The position numbers were made by a program, and so were the translations under genes. Positions 37,101-48,800 of a stretch of DNA of 64,000 nucleotides are shown piece after piece. Position 1 is the stretch's first letter. Every line of letters starts with the position of its first letter. The notes beneath the pieces are model-generated. The model made no database searches. It had not been told where the DNA came from and worked only from the letters and a program-made list of their open reading frames with translations. Source of the DNA: Nilaparvata lugens (lineage: Eukaryota; Arthropoda; Insecta; Hemiptera; Delphacidae); assembly GCF_014356525.2 (NCBI RefSeq), contig NC_052511.1, forward strand, positions 6,942,559 through 7,006,558, given 5' to 3'.

Positions 37101-39762
37101 TCAAAGATCTGTTTCAATGAAAAACATACACAATTCAATATACAAGAATATTCTATTATGATTACAGCGACACTACTTCCCCCTAAATCTAATTCCACCC
37201 TTTCCATATCTGAGTATCTTGCTTCGAATTTCTGTTTCAATGAAAAACGTACAATTCAATATACAAGAAAAAATATTCTACTCTGATAACAACGACACTA
37301 CTTTCCACTAAATCTAATTGAATTTTTTCCAAAAAGTTGCCAGATATTCCTGAGAAAAACGTTTAATTGGTGATAAAGTTATGAAAATTTGTACTGATAA
37401 CACAGACAGAGCAGAAAAATAATTTGTTTCAAATCATATCAAATTCTTATACAATTATCTCTCATAAACTGTATAATAGAATACTACTTAACACTTTGAT
37501 AGTTTACACCCAAGTTATATGTCATGATCCAATCAATTTGTATAACCAAGTTCATTTTATGACACAGTAACACATCAAATGTGAATCAGAAAATTCAGTC
37601 ATACTGTCTATATTGAACTTGGTTTTACAAATTGATTGGATCATGACATATAACTTGGGTGTAAACTGTCAAAGTGTTAAGTAGTATTCTATTATACAGT
37701 TTATGAGAGATAATTTTATTAGAATTTGATATAATTTGATATTAATTATGATATTATCATAGCCCACCTTATATTTTCCAGTCCATAATTCAACGTCCTT
37801 TCGAGCTTGGATGTAACCTTTTTCAAAGTCCTGCAGTTGTTTGAGTTCCACATTCACATTCTCCAAACTGGAAAAAAACATCAAACGTCACACTTTTTGT
37901 TATGTATTTCACACGACATACAGTCAAATATTTAAGTAAATAATAAACATCTTCCACTTACTGACTGTGTAGTACTTTCAACCGTCTCGCGATCATTTTC
38001 AACAGTTTTCAACTGTTGCTGTTTTCAACTGTAGTACTTTCGACCGTCTGTTACAACTGTTGAAAACAGCAAGAGTTGAAAACTGTTGAAAATGATCGCG
38101 AAACTGTCGAAAGTACTACAGTTGAAAACTGTTACAACTGTTGAAAACAGCAACAGTTGAAAACTGTTGAAAATGATCGCGAGACGGTCAAAAGTACTAC
38201 AGTTCAGTAAGTAGAAGATGTTTATTAATTACTTGAATATTTGACTGCATGTCGTGTGAAATACAAAGAAAAAAGTGTATTATAATACATCGCAGCTTGG
38301 AATGTATCAAGAGACCATCACCACCAAAATTACAGAAAACTTTGCATGATAGAGGTATTTTGATTTTAAATAATAGGATAACTTATATGAGAAAAATAGA
38401 GTTGTTATGAAGTTTAATATGAATCGGAATTGGATACTCTATACTTACTTCTTATTCAAAACAATCATTTTCTCATTTAAACAGTCTCTCTCGATCTCCA
38501 AGTCATGAATTACTGTGTTCTTCATTTTGATCTCTTCTTTTAGTGTGTTATTTTCATTCTGAAACCAAGATTAACTCTCTTTTATAAAGATATAAAAGAT
38601 ACACGTGAAATTCTTACCTTATATCTTGGACTTTGTCACCTATAAATTTGGGAGAAAAATAGCACAAGGACTACCTTATTATTTTATCTGCCAATGTTAT
38701 TACATTAGTATTATTTGCGTTGTGAATGAAAATAATAATATAATAATATATGTGGGAATCTAGCTTGGATGAATATAAATATTATGAATTTTCATGGAAA
38801 TAATAAATTTATGAAAATAGTATATGAATTTTATGAATATAAATAAATGAATAGTCTAGATGATGAAGTGGAATTGGGAAAGTTGAAAAAATGTATTTAA
38901 GTTGAACCCACCTTCAATTGAAGAATTTCTTCTTTCATGACAGAAGTTTCCGATTCAATTTTACTTGAACTGATGAGCTTTTCCTCAACCTTCAAAAAAG
39001 ATGATTAAATATTTAAATATGTTTACTATTTTCAATAAACTCCTCATTTTTATATAAGACACTTTCAAATGAAGTGTACAATAAACCCAATCAGCAAAAT
39101 CAACTTGAATCGAAATCAAAACAAGCTCTTTTTGTCAAACGTGAGGGCTTGATTCAAGATTTCATTCGCATGCGTTTTGCTCGAAATGAGTTGAATTCAA
39201 GAGTCCGTTTATACATCGTTCAAGCCAGTTTCGAGCTCGAAATGCAGGCTCTAATCAGGCTGGTGCTGCGAGCTAAAATCAAGGTCGCGTTGCGAGCTCG
39301 ATTCAGGCCCGAGATGCACGGTCGAATCAGGATTGAGATGCAGTCTTGACTCAGGCTTGAAACGCATGCTGGATGCAATCCCCCCATTCAAGGCCACCTG
39401 GCACACCTTTCACGAAATGCAAGCTCAATTCTATTGTGATTCTAGATCAATCAGAGTCTGATTCAAGCTGTATGTTTAGAGTGAATCAATCCTGATTCAA
39501 GGCATACTGCCTTCTTGAAGTGAGCTTGTTTCAGCTTCGAATCATGAATCTGATTCAAGGCCAGTGCAATCCAATATCAATGCTTAATCATAATTCAAAT
39601 TTCATCCAGAATTTAAAATAAATCTGTAATTATTATTATTCATGATTCAATTATTCTTCCAAACTAATGCTCCAATCTTACTATTGCCTTAATACTCTAT
39701 TTCTATACTCAGTGGACATCCATACATTCTATATATAGATGAAATCTATATAATATATAGAT

Positions 39763-39800
<38 letters not shown>

Positions 39801-42800
39801 ATTATATGAAATAATATTAAATAATATATAGATTATATAATATATATATATATATTGTATAGATTTCTTCTATATATAGAATGTATGGATGTCCACTGAG
39901 TATAGAAATAGAGTATTAAGGCAATAGTAAGATTGGAGCATTAGTTTGGAAGAATAATTGAATCATGAATAATAATAATTACAGATTTATTTCAAATTCT
40001 GGATGAAATTTGAATTATGATTAAGCATTGATATTGGATTGCACTGGCCTTGAATCAGATTATTAATATATATTTTATATTTTCAATATTATTCAAATTG
40101 AAATATTCCTTAAAATTCTCCTGTGAATGGCAAATTACTTATTCATTCTCTCCTGTCAGGGCAGTCTATAAACTGTCTCTGTAGCTGTATTAATTGAGTC
40201 GAGATCGACCTCTGCTAACCATTAACAGCTTGCAGACTGTCCTGAGAGGGAGCAGTGCATGAGTCACTCGCCATTCGATGAATTAATTAAATCAAATCTG
40301 CTCCAGTTCAAACAGCCCTCTATGCTTGCAACACCTCAAATGGAATACAGTTCATATACATCTGAGTAACACATAAATATTATTACTTTGAATATCTATT
40401 AAAATATTAAATATTATATATTAATATCCATATTAGTTTATTTTCTTTAAAGCTTAATTCCAGAGTATATCATTATGAGCGAAAAATGTAAATAAGAAAA
40501 CATTATTTCCAATAAAATGCAATGATTTTTATTAAATATTACAAAAATTGAACTTTTAATATAAAACTTATTATATATTTTTACTTTGAACTGCTATCGT
40601 CCTCGATTTGAGCTTCATGAGGTGTAGTCTCTCTGCTCTTGGTCCTGTAAAATATGAAATGTACAGTTAAGTGGGATAACTTAATAGGTTATTATGAGTA
40701 AAATATGAAATTTCTCGGTAATCTATTCTCAGAATGCTGATAATCACCATATTTATTTAATGGATGAACATTTTCCTTAGAAATTTAGAATGGTATCATG
40801 TCTACATTAAAGTTTTAAATTTAAGTTTACTGTCTGAATCATGGTTCAATGGAAATGTTGATGAGTAAAATTCAGAGCTTCCAATTCTCAAGAGAATTAT
40901 GCCTGATTTTGTAAAATCCTATAATAAATTACTGAGATATAGTTATTTTTGTCTTCTAGCTTTGTCTACGTGTCCTCGAAAAAACTTAAGGGCAAGGTAC
41001 CATATGGTTCTTGGAGTGATATCCATGCCATTTCAAAAATATCATGCAAAAAACTTTTATAAATTGGAGTCTGTTATACATACTGTAACTTTCAGGATAA
41101 GTTATTGGTCAAATACTCTACCTTTTGACATGCATAAATGAACTTCAACCCCTCATAAGGGGTTGACTTAGGCCTTCATAAGGACATCTCATTTACATTT
41201 ATGACAGTTTGGCACACTGTCAAACGAGAGAAGGGGAGCATTTCGAGCATATTTTGAAATTAAATGTAACAGATTACTAAATAAATAATCAGTTTTTCAA
41301 TGTGTTCCGTTATTCATTGAAAAAGTGTTGTTTTAAGTTTTATTACTTTTATCAATCATTTCTATAAAAACTAGAACTAAATCAGCCCCCATTTTTGATA
41401 AAAGTATCATAGAACATTCTCATTGATGTCATCATTCTTGTTTTAAAAAGGCCTTTAAAATTATATACCACACAATGGGTGTTTACATTTAAATATTTGA
41501 GTTACAACCCCTCATCTCTTTAAAAACTAAAACTTCAATCAGCCGCCATTGTGGATACAAGTATCATAGAACATTCTTATTGATGCCACCTTTCTTGTTT
41601 TAAAAATACCTTTACAATGATTAACCACACAATGGGTGTTTACATTTTAAATATTCCAGTTACAACCCCCAAGTAAACCCCTTATGAGGGGTTGGAACTC
41701 AGTGTACATTAAAAGGTAGAGTATTCTATCAATAACTTATCCTGGAAGTTACAGTATTATATCTACAACAGTCTCCAAATTATTGAAGGGTTTCCATACA
41801 TATGACTCACTCTGTATATGTGCATATGTATCGTTGAATTTCAAAGGTTGTTGAAAAACTGTGTTTGAAGGAGGTTCCGTCTTTGGATAGCAGTGATTAG
41901 ATATTGGATGCAAAAAAGCAAACATGTAGAACAAATTGGAAAAGAGTATTGGGAGCAAGCGGTGAAGTGGACGAAATGATGGATTCTTCTTTGATTCAAG
42001 TAACTGATTTGGAATTTTTCCAGATGTATTGGGACCACTAATTCATGATTATTCCATACTTTTTCATCAATAACAAAAAATCATGGTTAGAAATGATCCC
42101 CTAAATAATTTACGTTGTAATTTCAAACAATAAAAAATTGTTCACTCACCTTCTCAACAACCTTGTTCTGGCTTGTTGAAGCCATTTCGACGCCAACGAT
42201 CCATATTTCACTTCAATTGCAATGTCACCAAAAAACGTTTGAACAGCAACTGTAACAAAATTGGATAAGAAATAATATAGCAATACATTGATATATACAG
42301 TCATAGTGATAGTATAGCAAACAATGGGCTACTAGATCACCTTCTTACATAATAGGTGGCAAATTAAAAATTGCATCAATATTATTGAACTCATGATGAA
42401 ATATACCTCTTGGAGATTACCAACATCTTTAATTCTCTTAAAATGTAAACAAATGTTTTTTTTTCAAACTTCAACCCATATAATCATAAGTCAGAATTTA
42501 TTCAAGAGAAACACAGAATCCTATTGATGCAAAAATACTGCAAAATTGCCACAAAAAAATTCTAATAAAATAACATTCTCGTATGGTATGAAAATGAAAA
42601 TATATTAGCAAAACCTTGATCCTCCGCATCAATGAGCAAGAAGCAGCATAGGTTCAGCCTTACAATAGACCATAAGAATTATTGTTATGCTCTTAATTGT
42701 AGAACTAGTTATAGCCTAATAGATAATTTTATGACAAAAAATAGCATTTCAATGCTATAGATAATTTTGATTTAATTTCTTAAATGCTCTTGTCTCAAAA

Positions 42801-45800
42801 TTTCAAATTTTAGAATTATTGGTTCTTGTTCTAAGGTACAGTTTCAATGGTGGATATGTTACAAGAAGTTTGACGAATGAGTGAACTGGCAGAAGTGTTA
42901 ACCGCGGCTAGAATGCCACCTTTAATCTTAGTGTTGTGATTACCAGAATAGTCCAGTCACTATATATATAGTGCTTGCAATTTAAATTGTAGTTCTGATT
43001 TCTTAATATATTGTGCGGATACAGAAGAAAAATCCAGAACCAATTTTTTTATGCAAAATTTCCTTTACTAGATACAGAGTGGCCCAAAAACTCGTATTTT
43101 CAGTTATTTGTTCAGTTCTCAGCTATTTCCAACATATATCCAGTAATCGGACAGAAGAACTCGCTGTAGCCTTTTTTTAAGATTATGAAATTCTGAATAA
43201 ATGATATTATTCTCAACTCTCCAATGAGTACTGAGTTGAATTATCCAGTAATCGGACAGAAGAACTCGATGTAGCCTTTTTTTAAGATTATGAAATTCTG
43301 AATAAATGATATTATTCTCAACTCTCCAATGAGTACTGAGTTGAATTTTTCAAGAACGAGTAAAATTTTGAGAAGAAATTAATTTTGATGAATTTCAGTT
43401 TTTGATCATCAATATCATCCAATTATTCCCATTTAAATGAGAAATTCGAATTCTCTCTGGTCGTGATTTTGTGCTCCACAATCTGAGATCAGGTAGAGTG
43501 CTCTATCTCATATAGATTTGAATGGTAACAATCGGAAGATATTGATAATCAAAAACTAAAATTCAACAAAGTTGATTTTTTTCCTTAAAATTTTACTCAT
43601 TTTTGAAAAATTGTAACTCAGTACGGTTCTCTTATTAAAGATAAAGAGTTCCGAGTGATCTCATTTTTTTCAGAATTTCATCATCTGAAAAAGGCGAGAA
43701 CGAATTTCTCTGTCCGATTAGGTACTGGATTTGTAGGAAATAACTGAAAACTGGATAAATAATCAAAAATACAAGGTTTTTGGGACACTCTGTATCTTTA
43801 TAGCACAAGACTACTCTTGAATAATACATAAAAATAGAAATCTAAGAAAAATAGGAATAGTATAATATAGAAATAATATTCTAATATTTTTATTTATAAG
43901 AAAAATATGCTAATTTTAAAATGGGTACTTGAATTTCTGTTTGTTTTTATTCGTACATAGGTACCTACAGGTATGGTTTGAAAAACAAATACGGCACAAA
44001 TATGGTTTGAAAATACATCTACTACAGTGCAGTGTAAATATGGCCTAAAACGCTAACCTTGCTAACATATAAATTAACATACAATAAAAATAAGTAACAT
44101 CCATATTTACATAACCAAAAATGTCATATATTCGACTATAAAGGAATACGGTAGCCTACTTACTCAGTATGCATTTCGATATCTCACTCCCATGAAATGG
44201 AGTTTTTGTGTTCCCGTTTGATGCACGGCCAGTATATGAGAATTTCATGGCCAGCTCATCAATCATTAATCTTCTCAAGATATTATTGACACATTGGCCA
44301 ATATTAGCGCTCCCCACTGTCCTCATATGCTTTATCTAAAAAAATCAAAACAATTTTATTAGTACTGTGTAAAATGATCAGTCATAAATGGTTTGCGAAA
44401 TGAAGGACATTCATTCCGCAAAAACGTTATTTTTGAGTGGAGCTCAGTTCTGTTTAACTTATAGTAAGATTATTCTAGGAAAGAAGCTGAAAGAAATCTA
44501 CGATGTCTCTCAGATGACGTTCCAAAAATGATGCAGTAAAATGCGCGCGTGGGGGCCCTGCACTCTTAGACTCCCTATGTTCAATACAAATTAACAGAAA
44601 ATTTCATAACTATATTCACTATAGGGGTTATCTTTCCTATTAGTTGAAGAGAACCAAACATACAGTTACAGTATTCAATGTATTCAATGACAATTCAATG
44701 TTATGTCTTCATGTAATCACGATTTCCACGGTTTGAGTTAATTTTAAAGAATAATGGTCATTAAATTTTCTCAGCATTGAACTTTACACAAGTTCTATTC
44801 TTTCAAGATATAAGGTTATTATTAAATATTCAGTTATATTCCTTCCAAAAACTTGCGAATTCTAATAAACATTGAAGTTGAAAATATTTTACTAGTTCTG
44901 TTGAATATCCAAACAAATTTTGCGTTGGAAATAATCGATTCATGTCATCATAATGTCTCTAAAAGAAAAAGTTATAAATTTGATAAGAGATCAATTTCTA
45001 TTCATTGGAAATTGTATCGGTAGATGCGTTCCTTTTTTGAATTAAAAGTTTAAAATACTCCTCTGAAACACTTTGTATAACAAGGCATGAGCATATTGCA
45101 CCTAGATTGTAAACTACATCGTCTTTGACTTTGGTGTAGGCTACTTATCGGATAATACACTAAATGGATAAATAACTAATTGAATGAAAAAATCAAGACA
45201 TACCTATATAATATTTTTTCGTTGGGGCTATTCTTAAATAGAAATAAAAAATAAAACTCCAAGTACCCTTTTTTAAATTGTTTATTTACGAAATGTTTCG
45301 ACCTATTGGTAATGATACCATTATCAAGTAATTGAATAAAATAAAATGAATAAAAAATAACATTGAATAGATACTATTACAAGCTTCTTATTTCTGATCA
45401 TAGCTAGTACATTCATATGATTTTTCGAACTATAAATGTTAATTTTGAATTTATATTTAATAATGATAATAATAATAATACTGATGATGATGCCCACATA
45501 AGCTCATAGGCTTGTGCGTGGGTAATGAGTGAGAGGGATGATGATGAGAGGTGACTACTTTTTAGTTAGTCAAGACCGTCGGCTTATCGTCTCCTCTGAA
45601 AGACCATATCTATGTGATTGTGCTGTGGTCAAAAACTTTTGCCCCCGGTCGAGATTAGAACTCGGGTTCTCTTGATAATTAGACCGGTTCATTATCACTT
45701 ACTCTAACGAGCCATCCAGTTAAATTTGCATGATTTTATAAAAAAAGGATTATTGATGTCCAATTGGACTGAATTTATTATTTCATCTCTGTTTAATCAT

Positions 45801-48800
45801 GGAAATATAAGTGTAAAACTGGGGCCCTGAAACCTGCACTGAAAGTTAAAGCGAATTTCACATTTATGCGCCGGCAAAATTAATAAGAGATAAAATAATA
45901 AATTTAATTCAATTGGACATCAATAACCCTATTTTTGATAAAATCATGCAAATATAAATTTAAAATTTACAGTCCTAGTCTGGAAAATCATATCAATGTA
46001 CTAGCATAAGTGATCAGGAATAAGTAGCTTGTGATAGTATTATTTTATTTAATGCTATTTTCTATTCAATTACATGATAATGGCATCATGGCCAAAACAT
46101 GTCGTAGGTATATAAAAAAATTTAAAAAAGTGTACTTAGATTTTTATTTTTTATTTCTATTCAAGAAATATTTATTATATAAAATATTATATATTGCTGG
46201 AGTTACTCACAAACGATTTTCTCCTCCCATTCTGACTGGAAATTGACCATCTCTCTCAATGGAAGTAAAGATTATCTGATGATATTTCCTCATCTATGCA
46301 AGCTCTTGTTATTTCACTGCTGTTTGGTCTCGCTTCTTCGCTGTAATAGAAACAATAACTGAAATTAGGTCATGATTTTTTAATTAAAGATAGCAATTAA
46401 ATTAGAAAATTTCTCGTAACTTTGGTACCGTATGACTATTAAAAAATGAGTTGATTGAAATTAGGGATTCAATATTAAAAGGGAAAAGAAAATGTCAAAA
46501 GTTTCCTGATAACATAAAATGAAGCTTGATTGATTGATTACTTTATTTATGTAGATTACAATATATACTGGCTTATAGGCCTACACTAAACTTATACAAT
46601 AGCTTACAATACAGCAAAGTTTTAGATGAATTTACATAACATAAACTAAGAAAAAAATTATTGAACTGTACAATGGTATGAGAAAAAATCAATTTGGAAT
46701 AACTATACAAGATAATATTGTAATGCATCTACATAAATTGGCGGAGCTTTGGACATATCAATGTCCATTCTTTGGAAAGAATATTAAAAATATCCTCCCC
46801 ACTAACTCTCTACCAAGTGATCAAAGATTATAAAAACAAGGAGTGTCCTATTCAGGAATATTGTATCCCAAATTCAAATCCCAAAAGCAGTGAACAACTA
46901 GTGTTCAAAATTTGAATATTTTTCATAAAATGCGATAGACATAGAACATTTTTGAAGAGAAAATAACTGTGGATTCATTCAACTATAGGTATTGTCTTAA
47001 TAAGCTATCAGACTGAGTAAAAGATCAAAAGCGATTGCATGAAATTTTGATTCATTCTGAATCAACATTAAAAATAGAGTTGATACTATTTCAAATAATT
47101 TGTAGATAAGTAAGAAGTGGGCAATATTTGTAAATTATTTAAAAATTGAGAAAATTATAAAGAAAGACTTCATTTCCAAATCTATTTGAAACTTCTGACA
47201 ATACTGGATCTGACGACATCAAATAAGAATTTTCAAAACAATTTTGTTTCCAATACAATAAATCAAGTTGGTACCGTAATAAAAAAATATGGTTGTAGTT
47301 TTCATTTACCTGCACTGACACTGTAGACTCAGGAGCAGACACAGTAACGAAGAGGAACGAAGACAAAAATGAAGAACACAGGAAACAGGAAAAACAACAG
47401 ATAGAAACTCAATAATTAAAACAAACCTATACACTACAACTAACTATCTCACTGGATTACTGGAGCGCACTGTGCGATATGTCATCCACTTTAAAGCTTT
47501 AAAGTTTAAACCGTATAGTGAAAAGTGAACTAACAAACAGAAATTCTCGAATGGAAGAACTCTTGTCTTGTCTCAGAAATTCAAAACCAAACCATCATAC
47601 CCTCTCCACTTCCTACCTTGGAGTTGGCCGTTGGACACACTATAGCACGTATAGTGGAGAAATATAGTGGTGACTGGAAAATAGAAAGTAGAAAGTAGGT
47701 GCATGTGCGCCTGTGTATGTGTGGGACTGTATGTGTGTGTGAGAGAGAGAGAGAAAAGTGTGAGTGAGTGAGAGAGTGTGTGTGAGAAAGTGTGTGTTAG
47801 AGGGAGAGAGAGAGAGTGAGTGGAAGAGAGTGCTAGAGGGCGAGTGTTGGATTCCTGTTTTCAGCCCAAAATGTCACTGACAAAAAGCTGTCTTCCCTTT
47901 TGTTTGAAAATTGAATAGGGTAGTGCAAATTCCTGACCATGAAACAAAACATTTTTTGTTGCATGTTCTATCCTTCAGCAGAAAACTGGAAACATGCTCA
48001 ATGGACTGCTATATAGATCGCTGATTGAGAAGCTCTATCAAATATAAGAAGCAGTTAATATTTTAATTGAATTAAAGTTACGTTAATTTCTAGCGTAATT
48101 TTGGGAGGATTTGAAAACATTTTCACCAAAACATCCTAGACCTTAGTAGAGCGTATGTCAAATTGTAACATTTTATTAAAAAGTTCTCAAAAAGCTTATT
48201 TAACATTTTATCACAACCCCCAAGCAGCAATTAGATTTTTCTTAAATGAAGGGTTCGCCCTTCATTTAAGAAAAATCTAATTGCTGCTTGGGGCTTGTGA
48301 GAGGGATTCTCACAAATGGTTGACTTTTTGTGTGATTTGAAACAGATAAGGTTTGCTACCCAGACAGAAAATCTATTCCCAATTTTTTATTTTAATCTTG
48401 TTGAAAAATAGTGATCATTAACATGCTTGCATTTCTCAGCTTAGAATCAGATTTCTGACGAATTTCTCTATACCCATAATATACATTTCATATTATGCAA
48501 TTCACGATTATATTACATTATTATATAATGCATGATTTGAGTTTCATTCTATAATGTGTATAATTTTCCATCGAATATGCACTTTATTGTATAAATACCT
48601 TTTAAGGAATTCATCTGTAGTTCAGTATACTCTTGTACTGAACTATTACAACAGTTTTCAATTGAATCTTGTATTTTGAATCTTGAAGTGGGGGAATATC
48701 AATGCCACAAATCAGGGAATTATTCATTGGCGAATTTTCATTTCTAATTAGCTAGTCTACGGTGTAGAATCTTAATTCAGATAGCAACTAGGTCTATTGC

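Noticed and set aside
39074..39349. 91-codon plus frame with repeated Arg/Ile words
   Set aside because: It follows degenerate short repeats and has no start context, domain or splice support.
40899..41141. 80-codon plus frame with KSYNKLLRYSY
   Set aside because: Overlaps the left end of a TIR element; KSYNK alone is not enough to call a piggyBac remnant.
45061..45147. Possible micro-exon of the DUF4806 gene reading FKDDVVYNL on the minus strand
   Set aside because: The peptide would fit the domain, but the length with a legal GT donor is 27 bases rather than 3n+2, and the acceptor lacks a pyrimidine tract.
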